Shown piece by piece: positions 57,001 to 64,000 of a DNA stretch of 64,000 nucleotides. Both the position numbers and the translations under genes were made by a program. The notes under the pieces were generated by a model that saw only the letters and a list, made by a program, of their open reading frames with translations, was not told the DNA's origin and made no database searches. The stretch covers positions 124,001 through 188,000 of the forward strand of contig NZ_JADILK010000005.1 of assembly GCF_017355165.1 (NCBI RefSeq), written 5' to 3'. Source of the stretch: Bacillus sp. SD075 (GTDB taxonomy: Bacteria > Bacillota > Bacilli > Bacillales > DSM-1321). Every line of letters starts with the position of its first letter. Position 1 is the stretch's first letter.

Positions 57001-57260
57001 GGCTTTCTCGTTTGGTCGTTGCTATTCTTAACATGTCATTTCCTCTTCACAGTAACAAAATAATTAAAATAATTTTCTAACCTTAGTCAGCCTTACAGCC
57101 GTATAGGTTTGTTGAGTAATTCGCTTTTTCCCCATTTCTATAACATACCTATTCTGATAAATACCTCAAACTGTTTACAGATTTACTCTCCATCACAGTA
57201 ACAAAATAATCAAAATGTTGTTTAGTCTTACTGTCCCAAGGTATCCAGCGTTTCTTGCTA
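54030..57260 (+). repeat. Composite gene-free repeat region (families A, B and D)
   Basis: About 3.2 kb without genes, built from degenerate modules in constant orientation. Family A, consensus about GTANCAANGGTTNNAGC, occurs near 54067, 54155, 54205, 54300, 54363, 54537, 54630, 54692, 55000, 55137, 55557, 55739, 55855, 56628, 56874, 56990 and 57235. It is usually preceded by 40-80 variable bases and a head of one of two kinds: B, TTCCTTTATAGACGATTA-like (about 54115, 54248, 54445, 54583, 54750, 55084, 55822, 56588), or D, CACAGTAACA-like (about 54031, 55520, 55702, 56823, 56938, 57048, 57192). Variable cores between conserved ends resemble tandem small cassettes. Confidence 0.65.
55052..57165 (+). 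repeat. Array of 22 copies of a 16-nt motif (family C)
   Basis: Consensus TATTCTGATAAATACC (variants YAYYCTGATRAATAMC), all on the plus strand. Starts are at about 55052, 55224, 55256, 55291, 55329, 55368, 55417, 55452, 55633, 56068, 56101, 56132, 56168, 56203, 56241, 56272, 56422, 56516, 56551, 56750, 56788 and 57150. Within clusters the start-to-start distance is 31-39 bases (one 49). The core TATTCTGATAAATA is nearly palindromic. Candidate protein-binding array or RNA repeats. Confidence 0.8.
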
Positions 57261-57298
57261 CCGTTATTTTTATTTTTTAACTATTTAACAGTTTATAC

Positions 57299-57896
57299 TT
57301 GACAAAGGTTTTAACGGTCTTTAACTTTTGGTTGATTGCGTGGACAACGGCTTTGGGCATAGTTTTGCCTACGTTCACAAGCATAATAAATAATATACAA
57401 GTGAACATAGGCAATTGACTTGTTCCTTTTGTATATCATGCTATGGTATCCGTATTCGTAACATCCTATTTAGTCCGAGATTATTAATCTCAACATTCCT
57501 ACTGTATCAAGTAGCCCTAACAGTTTCCCTTTCGGTACTTATGGAATGTCTTGCAAGCATATCTGCTTCTACCTATCCTTCATCAGCGTTTTAAGGTGGC
57601 TTTCACCCTTCAGTAGCATCAGAATAGGAAACTGATTGACTACCTATCCCCATTTAAATGCATTGGCTGGATCAATACCTGACGTAATTTTTAACTTGTG
57701 TTTAACGGCTACTCACAAGGGAATTCCCTAAAAAAGACATCACTTAATACACCTTGCAATATCCTATTTTTTTGATATTATAAGGGTAGGGAAATTCCAT
57801 ATTTAATTGTATGGGAAATCATTCAGTTAATATGGGATGTAAAAGTCTATCGAGGTTAAGTGTTTGCGAGACACTTAGCCTCATTTTTGCTTTTTA
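57299..57896 (+). ncRNA. Candidate structured non-coding RNA of about 560 nt
   Basis: A perfect -35 hexamer TTGACA lies at 57299-57304 (its -10 is weak), and a strong terminator ends at about 57896 on the same strand; no open frame lies between. Internal helices include a long stem-loop at 57367-57412 (GCCTA/TAGGC plus GTTCAC/GTGAAC), GAGATTA/TAATCTC near 57478-57492, CTACT/AGTAG near 57499-57514, and the hairpin at 57610-57635. The style recalls large phage-borne ornate RNAs (ROOL, GOLLD), but I cannot match it to one. The opposite strand shows GNRA-like loops, so direction is not certain. Confidence 0.5.
57852..57896 (+). terminator. Plus-strand terminator facing the recombinase gene
   Basis: A 12-bp stem GAGGTTAAGTGT/ACACTTAGCCTC (57852-57863 with 57871-57882, one G-U pair) followed by ATTTTTGCTTTTT on the plus strand. 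Since no plus-strand gene lies upstream, it implies a plus-strand non-coding transcript. It may also stop recombinase transcription on the other strand. Confidence 0.7.
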
Positions 57897-58811
57897 GAGT
57901 TTATTCCTCACCATGTTCATAAGTGGTGAAGTTGATACTGCCTTATCTAATAACTGCTCATCATTTAATGACCGTAAATACCTCTCTGTAGTCGTAATTT
58001 CTGAATGTCCAAGTAACCTAGATAAAGAATAAACGTCAATTCCTGCTATGAGACATTGAACACTATAAAAGTGCCTGAACGTGTGGGGACTAACCCTTTT
58101 ATCTTCTATTCCTGCTATCTTTCCTGCTTTTTTAATAACGTTATATAGTCCAACATGTGATATTTCCGAACCTTTATAAGATAAAAAATAATTATCTGTA
58201 ATGATCTTGTTTTTAAAATGGTCTTTTCTCATACGAGCATACTTGATAAGGATTTTCTTTAGTGCAGGTGATATGAAAACGATTCTTTCTTTGTTGCCCT
58301 TTCCATTCACTAGGATAGATGTTTCGTGTACATTCGTTATCTTTAGTCCTCTTATTTCCATCGCTCTAAGACCACAATCTGCCATCATAGCGATAATGCA
58401 CCTATTTCTAGCACTGATATAATTCTTATAAGTAAAAGCGTTTATCATGGCTGTTACTTCATCTAAAGTAAACCCCTTCAAAACTAATTTTTGAACTTTG
58501 GGAGTTTCAACTTTCTTCATTGGATTTTCTTTTATATATTCCTCTTTTACACACCAACTAAAGAAAGCAGACACCATCTTTGCCATTGATTCAATACTTT
58601 GAGGTTTCAGTCCTGATTGTTGTTTTCCTCGTACATAGGCTTTCAAATCATGTAGTGTAATGGATTCTAATTCTGTAATGGCTCTCTTTTCCTTTAAGTA
58701 CAGTTTTAGTTGTTTATATTCTTGACGTTTATTTATCAACGTCTTTTTGGTATACCCTTTGGTTATACAGTGGTATAAATATTCTTCTATGACATCTTCC
58801 AACAACAACAA
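57894..58811 (-). CDS. int: Tyrosine recombinase/integrase
   Basis: A 305-residue XerC-like phage integrase. An N-terminal SAM-like core-binding domain (about 1-90) is followed by the catalytic domain with Arg in CGLRAMEIRGL, His-x-x-Arg in SPHTFRHFYS, His in LLGHSEITTT and the nucleophile Tyr in ERYLRSL. TTG at 58811 has AGGAGG seven bases upstream; the ATG at 58835 would place that signal inside the gene. It lies about 180 bases from the right attachment site and is the likely enzyme for integration at yneF. No excisionase gene is evident. Confidence 0.9.
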   Translation of the reverse strand: MLLLEDVIEEYLYHCITKGYTKKTLINKRQEYKQLKLYLKEKRAITELESITLHDLKAYVRGKQQSGLKPQSIESMAKMVSAFFSWCVKEEYIKENPMKKVETPKVQKLVLKGFTLDEVTAMINAFTYKNYISARNRCIIAMMADCGLRAMEIRGLKITNVHETSILVNGKGNKERIVFISPALKKILIKYARMRKDHFKNKIITDNYFLSYKGSEISHVGLYNVIKKAGKIAGIEDKRVSPHTFRHFYSVQCLIAGIDVYSLSRLLGHSEITTTERYLRSLNDEQLLDKAVSTSPLMNMVRNKL

Positions 58812-58989
58812 AAAGCCACCTCCTCTGTTAATCATTCAACAGAAAAAGTGGCTTTATTCGGTAATAAGAAAAATTAAGCAAATTATCATAAAAAATCCTA
58901 AGAAAAATTAACCTTTTACAAGGTAATATTTGATTTTTTTTAATAATTTCTATAATCAAATGTCACAAAAACGCCATTATAACAGCGTT

Positions 58990-59089
58990 TTTCATGCTAT
59001 CTTATTTTGTTTGTTGTTTATTCATGGCGCTCATCATTTGATTAATTTTCTTTTGGGATGGTTTCATACCCATTTGCATCATCATCATT
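58990..59089. repeat. attR: Right attachment site (100-bp direct repeat within yneF)
   Basis: Identical to 42093-42192. It overlaps the last 88 bases of yneF, which stays intact here. The outer boundary on the element side (GCGTTTTTCATGC) resembles repeat family A. Confidence 0.85.
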
Positions 59090-59217
59090 TTCAACATCTG
59101 TTCGTTAATTGGCGGATTTTTCTTTAAGTAATCCATCATGTACTTACGAGCGATGAAAAATCCCAGCACTACTCCAGCAATCAATGCCAGTACGCCAACT
59201 AGAATGTAAACCCACAT
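59002..59217 (-). CDS. yneF: YneF membrane protein (UPF0154)
   Basis: A 71-residue protein with one N-terminal membrane segment ([21 protein letters not shown]) and a basic, Met-rich tail ending MNKQQTK. It is conserved in Firmicutes in this chromosomal position; function unknown. Its 3' end contains the attachment site of the 16.9-kb element. Integration has left the complete reading frame on the right side and an 88-base copy of its end on the left. Confidence 0.9.
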   Translation of the reverse strand: MWVYILVGVLALIAGVVLGFFIARKYMMDYLKKNPPINEQMLKMMMMQMGMKPSQKKINQMMSAMNKQQTK

Positions 59218-59301
59218 ACTATTTCCTCCTTCATGTTGTCTAACATCAGTGTACTAGACCAAAGGTTATTATACAATACCCGCTACCGAAAAGTCCCCCA
59301 T

Positions 59302-59742
59302 TTAGACAAATTTTCTTTCTTTTATCGGTTTTAACCAACCGTATTTTTCATGTTCAAAATCAATGGCCAGAAAACTCGCTTCATATTTTCGAATACTTTC
59401 AAAGAAAGCCGTTTCCGCTTCATAGTCTCCTTCAGCTTTGAGAGTAATGGACTCATTCTCAATGATTAAAACAGCCTTACTTGAACCGTTTGTTTTTTCT
59501 AAGTAGTATTTTCCATTTTGAGCCCAATAATTCATCTTTTTTTGCAAACGTTGTTCAATAGCTAACTGCAACTGGATAATCGGGACTGTTTTGGTGACAT
59601 ATTCGATTTGTTTTTGCAAAATACTCTTAAGTCTGCCCCTTGCTTGAATATACTCCAAAAACAAATTGAAAAATAACTTTTCTCTTCCATAATAATGATG
59701 GGCAAATTCATCTTCGATTAAATAAATTTGATAGGTTCTCAT
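59302..59742 (-). CDS. sirA: SirA, sporulation inhibitor of DnaA
   Basis: A 146-residue protein (MRTYQIYLIEDEFAHHYYGR..., EGDYEAETAFFESIRKYEASFLAIDF, ending YGWLKPIKERKFV). This matches B. subtilis SirA/YneE in length and at both ends. The ATG at 59742 has AGGAGG about nine bases upstream. SirA binds DnaA domain I and stops new replication rounds once sporulation begins. It lies in its conserved place between tkt and yneF. Confidence 0.85.
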   Translation of the reverse strand: MRTYQIYLIEDEFAHHYYGREKLFFNLFLEYIQARGRLKSILQKQIEYVTKTVPIIQLQLAIEQRLQKKMNYWAQNGKYYLEKTNGSSKAVLIIENESITLKAEGDYEAETAFFESIRKYEASFLAIDFEHEKYGWLKPIKERKFV

Positions 59743-59982
59743 CAGCCAATGCCTCCTAGCTTTCCTATTTTGGTCAAGAAACACATCTAACCAGGACCCT
59801 CTCCACTATTGATGACTTTCCCCTTTAACTGACACATTTAAACGAATTATATTTATTCTCATTATATATTGACAAACTAAAAAGATATGTTGTTTGCTGG
59901 AGAAATTTTCTTCTTTTTTTGTCGAATGGAAGATTTCCTTTAGAATAGGAACACATTCAATATAAAATACGATTGTTTTTGA

Positions 59983-60020
59983 TAAAAAAACTGACACCAA
60001 TCTAGTTGGTGTCAGTTCCC
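59983..60020 (-). terminator. Terminator of tkt
   Basis: CTGACACCAA/TTGGTGTCAG stem with a 5-nt loop followed by seven T on the minus strand, just after the transketolase stop. Confidence 0.85.
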
Positions 60021-60028
60021 TATTACTA

Positions 60029-62032
60029 TTATATAAGCATTTCCTTAACACGAGCAACTACATTTGTTACAGTAAAACCAAATTCTTCCATGATTTTACC
60101 ACCAGGTGCAGAAGCTCCAAAATGATTGATGGCCAATATTTCACCCTCATCACCTGCATAACGATCCCAACCGAACGGTGAAGCCACTTCGATAGCTAGA
60201 CGTTTTTTCACTGCCGGATTGATTACGCTTTGTTTATATTCTTTAGATTGAGTTTCAAATCGATCCCATGATGGCATGCTGATTACCGAAACATCAATTC
60301 CTTCGTTCGCTAAAGCTTTCTGTGCTTCCACAGCCAAGTTCACTTCGGAACCAGTCGCAAGAAGTAGTGCATCGGCTACTTCCTTCTTAGAAGCAGAGAT
60401 GATGTAAGCCCCTTTTGAAACACCTTCATACGCAGTTTCGGAAGTGTCTTTTATTGTTGGCAAACCTTGACGAGTCAATACAAGAGCAGTTGGCTTATTT
60501 GTAGACTCCATAGCCACCTTCCAGGCTGCTGCCGTTTCATTGCCATCAGCTGGACGGATTACACCTAGGTTAGGCATTGCACGCAATGATGCTAATTGTT
60601 CGATTGGCTCATGAGTCGGTCCGTCTTCCCCTACAGCAATGCTGTCATGAGTAAATACATAGTTTACAGGCAATCCCATTAGTGCTGCCATTCTTATGGC
60701 AGGACGTAGATAATCAGAGAATACGAAGAAAGTCCCTCCGTATACTTTTAGTCCACCATGAAGTGCCATTCCATTTAAAGCCGCACCCATAGCAAATTCA
60801 CGTACTCCGAACCAAATATTACGGCCACTGTAATTACCAGGTAATAGATCTGTTTCACCTTTGATGGCAGTATTATTAGATCCGGCTAAATCCGCGGAAC
60901 CCCCAATGAAGCTAGGAACCTTTTTGGCAATCGCATTTAGTACTTCCCCACTTGAAGCACGGGAAGCTAATGTCTTACCTTCTTCATAGACCGGAATTTC
61001 CTGATCCCATTCAGCAGGCAGTTCACCTTTGATGGCCAGCTCCAATTGCTGTGCTAACTCAGGATGTGCTTCTTTGTAATTTTTGAACAATTCATTCCAA
61101 GCTTCTTCTTTTTGAGCGCCTGCATCAACAACAGCTTCATTGAAGTGTGAATACACTTCTTCAGGAACATGGAAGTCCTCTTCAAATGTCCATTTATATG
61201 CTTCTTTTGTCAATTTCAGTTCATCTGCACCAAGCGGAGCGCCGTGAACAGCAGATTTACCTGAACGATTTGGTGAACCATAACCAATAACCGTTTTCAC
61301 TTCGATTATTGTTGGGCGTGCATCGTCGGTTTTCGCTTCTTCAATCGCTTTAGCAATTTCCTGAAGATCGTTCCCATCCTCTACGCGGATATATTGCCAT
61401 CCATAAGATTTGAACCGGTCTGCCACGCTTTCACTAAATGATTGACTTAAGTCGCCGTCAAGAGAAATGTCATTAGAATCATATAAAACAACAAGTCTTC
61501 CGAGTTGTAGATGTCCAGCTAATGAAGCTGCTTCTGCAGAAACACCTTCCATTAAATCTCCATCTCCACAAATACTATATGTATAATGATCGACCACATT
61601 ATAAGAATCGCGGTTATAGCTTTCTGCCAAGTGACGTTCTGCCATTGCCATTCCGACTGCCATTGCGATACCTTGTCCTAGCGGCCCGGTTGTTGCATCT
61701 ACACCAGCCGTATGTCCGTATTCAGGATGTCCTGGAGTTTTACTGCCCCATTGGCGGAAGCTTTTCAAATCATCGATAGATAAGCCATAGCCCGATAAAT
61801 GAAGAAGACTGTATAACAGCATAGACCCATGACCAGCTGAAAGAACAAAGCGGTCTCTATTAAACCAATCTGGATTTTTTGGGTTATGGTTCATATATTC
61901 AGTCCATAGCTTATACGCCATCGGCGCTGCACCCATTGGCATACCTGGATGGCCAGAATTAGCCTTTTCAATTGAATCAATCGATAATGTACGAATCGTA
62001 TTAATAGATAGTGCATCTAATTTATCTAACAT
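60029..62032 (-). CDS. tkt: Transketolase
   Basis: A 667-residue thiamine-diphosphate enzyme of the pentose phosphate pathway. Visible motifs are [11 protein letters not shown] with the substrate-binding His (residue 28 region), the ThDP/Mg motif [14 protein letters not shown] (about residue 154), and the pyrimidine-domain Glu in the [15 protein letters not shown] region. Length is standard. It moves two-carbon units between ketose and aldose phosphates. It keeps its conserved position between ynzC and sirA and has its own terminator. Confidence 0.97.
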   Translation of the reverse strand: MLDKLDALSINTIRTLSIDSIEKANSGHPGMPMGAAPMAYKLWTEYMNHNPKNPDWFNRDRFVLSAGHGSMLLYSLLHLSGYGLSIDDLKSFRQWGSKTPGHPEYGHTAGVDATTGPLGQGIAMAVGMAMAERHLAESYNRDSYNVVDHYTYSICGDGDLMEGVSAEAASLAGHLQLGRLVVLYDSNDISLDGDLSQSFSESVADRFKSYGWQYIRVEDGNDLQEIAKAIEEAKTDDARPTIIEVKTVIGYGSPNRSGKSAVHGAPLGADELKLTKEAYKWTFEEDFHVPEEVYSHFNEAVVDAGAQKEEAWNELFKNYKEAHPELAQQLELAIKGELPAEWDQEIPVYEEGKTLASRASSGEVLNAIAKKVPSFIGGSADLAGSNNTAIKGETDLLPGNYSGRNIWFGVREFAMGAALNGMALHGGLKVYGGTFFVFSDYLRPAIRMAALMGLPVNYVFTHDSIAVGEDGPTHEPIEQLASLRAMPNLGVIRPADGNETAAAWKVAMESTNKPTALVLTRQGLPTIKDTSETAYEGVSKGAYIISASKKEVADALLLATGSEVNLAVEAQKALANEGIDVSVISMPSWDRFETQSKEYKQSVINPAVKKRLAIEVASPFGWDRYAGDEGEILAINHFGASAPGGKIMEEFGFTVTNVVARVKEMLI

Positions 62033-62234
62033 TTAGTAAAAACATCCCTTCCTGTAATGTACCTCTTTATATTATAGTGACTAGCATAATATCACAACTA
62101 AAATCACCATTTACTTCCCTAATATTACAATTTTCTAGAAATAAGAGAAGTCCCCTATATAGATTAAACTAAATAGGAGAATACATACATGAACTCACTC
62201 TCTTTTCACTCCTAATGCTAATAGAATCCAAGCA

Positions 62235-62468
62235 TTAATGTAAATTTCTTTTTTCTTTTATATTTTTTATCTTTTGAGGAGTGACGTCATTACCTTCTGG
62301 ATCCACGACTTTCACATGCTCCAACGTATCGGTCATGGACTTTCTGAATGTTTCCAAATACTCACTTCTCAATTGTGTTTGCTCTTTTGCCTCAATTTCC
62401 GTCAAACCTTCAGCTTTCGCCTTTTTAGAAAGTTCATTAATACGGGCTATTTTTTCTTTTGATAACAT
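62235..62468 (-). CDS. ynzC: YnzC, DUF896 protein
   Basis: A 77-residue helical protein starting MLSKEKIARINELSKKAKAE with the DUF896 helical hairpin (LTEIEAKEQTQLRSEYLETFRKS). In B. subtilis ynzC is the third gene of the yneA-yneB-ynzC SOS operon; its function is unknown. It lies in the same order here, 65 bases from yneB. Confidence 0.9.
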   Translation of the reverse strand: MLSKEKIARINELSKKAKAEGLTEIEAKEQTQLRSEYLETFRKSMTDTLEHVKVVDPEGNDVTPQKIKNIKEKRNLH

Positions 62469-62533
62469 AATTTCGCTCCTTCATAATCTGCGGATATTGT
62501 CATGGTATTAAAAAAAAAGCGAAATTACAAGTT

Positions 62534-63196
<663 letters not shown>

Positions 63197-63216
63197 CTAC
63201 CTTCACCATTTCCTAC

Positions 63217-63528
63217 TTACTGCTCACTGGCCAAATTCTGGACAAGTTCTTCCTCTTTAACCGGTATGACGATGACTTGACCAGGTTTAATCGAATCCGC
63301 CCTGACTTCATTATGCTCTTCTATCCAACCAATGAATTCTTTTTTTGTCAAATTTGCTTCTTCATATTCTTCGGCAATTCCCCATAGGGTATCACCTTCA
63401 CTTACTTCTATAGAAAGGAAATCTTTTTTTTGATCATTGTTCAATGTACAAGAGAATAAAACTGAAAAGATGAATACTGATCCCGCTAATAGAATCGTAT
63501 AAATATAATTTTTGTATAATTTTTTCAT
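63217..63528 (-). CDS. yneA: YneA cell-division inhibitor
   Basis: A 103-residue protein with one N-terminal membrane segment (YIYTILLAGSVFIFSVLF) and an outside LysM domain (EVSEGDTLWGIAEEYEE, ending IKPGQVIVIPV). This is the layout of B. subtilis YneA, which delays division during the SOS response. It is transcribed away from lexA under the LexA boxes in the shared gap. Confidence 0.9.
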   Translation of the reverse strand: MKKLYKNYIYTILLAGSVFIFSVLFSCTLNNDQKKDFLSIEVSEGDTLWGIAEEYEEANLTKKEFIGWIEEHNEVRADSIKPGQVIVIPVKEEELVQNLASEQ

Positions 63529-63544
63529 AATTACCCCTCCAAAG

Positions 63545-63625
63545 CGAATGTTCGTTCGTATATTATAACCAAATTATAATACGAACGTTTGTTTCAGTCA
63601 ACATCAAAATTCGAACTTATGTTTG
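63545..63625. promoter_or_regulatory. Three LexA (SOS) boxes between yneA and lexA
   Basis: CGAATGTTCGTTCG (63545-63558), CGAACGTTTGTTTC (63582-63595) and CGAACTTATGTTTG (63612-63625) fit the Bacillus consensus CGAACN4GTTYG with small deviations in the first. B. subtilis carries three boxes in the same gap. They repress both divergent units until DNA damage. Confidence 0.85.
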
Positions 63626-63683
63626 TATAGAGTTGGGGGCCATGCTATAATGTAGCAAAGAACATTGGGGAAGAGGTGCACAA

Positions 63684-64000
63684 ATGACTAAATTATCAAA
63701 ACGGCAGCAAGATATTCTTGATTTCATTAAAGAAGAGGTCCGCCAAAAAGGGTATCCACCATCCGTAAGGGAGATTGGCGAAGCAGTGGGACTTGCATCA
63801 AGTTCAACAGTACACGGACATTTATCCCGCCTGGAAAGTAAAGGCCTGATTAGACGTGACCCAACCAAGCCAAGAGCCATTGAAATAATGAATTCCGAGG
63901 AAGCGAACAATATTCCCAAAGCCAATGTCGTGAACGTGCCGTTACTTGGAAAGGTAACAGCGGGCATGCCTATAACTGCCATTGAGAACATAGAAGAATA
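63684..64000 (+). CDS. lexA: LexA repressor, N-terminal part
   Basis: The first 105 residues are in the window. A winged helix-turn-helix ([20 protein letters not shown], later [20 protein letters not shown]) is followed by the start of the self-cleavage domain, with the Ala-Gly bond in VTAGMP at residues 93-94. The ATG follows a GGGGAAGAGGTG region. It represses SOS genes including itself and yneA and is cleaved when RecA is activated. The gene runs out of the window. Confidence 0.95.
   Translation, partial: MTKLSKRQQDILDFIKEEVRQKGYPPSVREIGEAVGLASSSTVHGHLSRLESKGLIRRDPTKPRAIEIMNSEEANNIPKANVVNVPLLGKVTAGMPITAIENIEE

Noticed and set aside
55052..57165. CRISPR array
   Set aside because: The repeat is only 16 nt and degenerate, spacers are short and irregular, and no cas gene lies in the window.
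59806..60057. 83-codon minus-strand frame after tkt
   Set aside because: It overlaps the end of tkt and contains the tkt terminator hairpin.
63617..63991. 124-codon minus-strand frame
   Set aside because: Antisense of lexA without a start signal.

Overview
The window looks like the chromosome of a low-GC, spore-forming Bacillaceae bacterium, most likely Peribacillus or a close relative. This is inferred from protein family resemblance and from gene order; no database search was possible. The right half follows the Bacillus subtilis order lexA, yneA, yneB, ynzC, tkt, sirA, yneF, ynzD, ccdA, yneI, ccdC, yneK, cotM, but the order is interrupted by inserted blocks.

Left part (1-7.4 kb): a partial gene, a decayed gene fragment with its terminator, then a minus-strand deoxyribose operon (LacI-type regulator, deoC, deoP, deoX, sugar kinase). 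The regulator promoter carries two identical 20-bp operators. A plus-strand anchored protein gene with an apparent frameshift follows.

Catabolic block (7.4-27 kb): a long minus-strand run of CoA-thioester genes. It has three acyl/aryl-CoA ligases, two thiolases, an acyl-CoA dehydrogenase, an enoyl-CoA hydratase, two hotdog thioesterases, an MFS transporter, an adenine-deaminase-like amidohydrolase, a PaaX regulator and a phenylacetyl-CoA-epoxidase-like set (paaA, paaD, paaB, paaC). PaaD is split into two genes and no PaaE reductase is present. Ligases would activate an aromatic or fatty acid, the Paa-type oxygenase would attack the ring, and the hydratase, dehydrogenase and thiolases would finish by beta-oxidation.

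Core block (27-37 kb): cotM, sbcC and sbcD, yneK, a DUF3219 gene, a thiosulfate-uptake pair (tusA-like plus yeeE/yedE-like), ccdC, a decayed yneI, ccdA and ynzD. An accessory stretch (37-42 kb) follows with a DoxX gene under a palindromic operator, wrecks of an IS1182 transposase and an Old Yellow Enzyme gene, thioredoxin, an IDEAL-domain protein, an Rrf2 regulator and a Cys/Lys-rich mini-protein.

Mobile element (42,093-59,089): 16.9 kb bounded by perfect 100-bp direct repeats that duplicate the 3' end of yneF. It encodes a tyrosine recombinase, an XRE regulator, replication-like genes with a candidate iteron origin, both terminase subunits, portal, scaffold, an SU10-like major capsid protein, two head-connector-like proteins and a BhlA-type holin, but no tail gene. 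This resembles a capsid-forming phage satellite that would borrow tails from a helper phage. About 4.1 kb of the element, between the recombinase and the capsid operon, has no genes. It is filled with several families of short degenerate repeats, including 22 same-orientation copies of a 16-nt motif, and ends in a candidate structured RNA of about 560 nt. One hairpin loop of that RNA can pair with the 16-nt repeat. This repeat/RNA region is the most novel-looking part of the window.

Right end (59-64 kb): intact yneF, sirA, tkt, ynzC, yneB, yneA and the start of lexA, with three LexA boxes between yneA and lexA.
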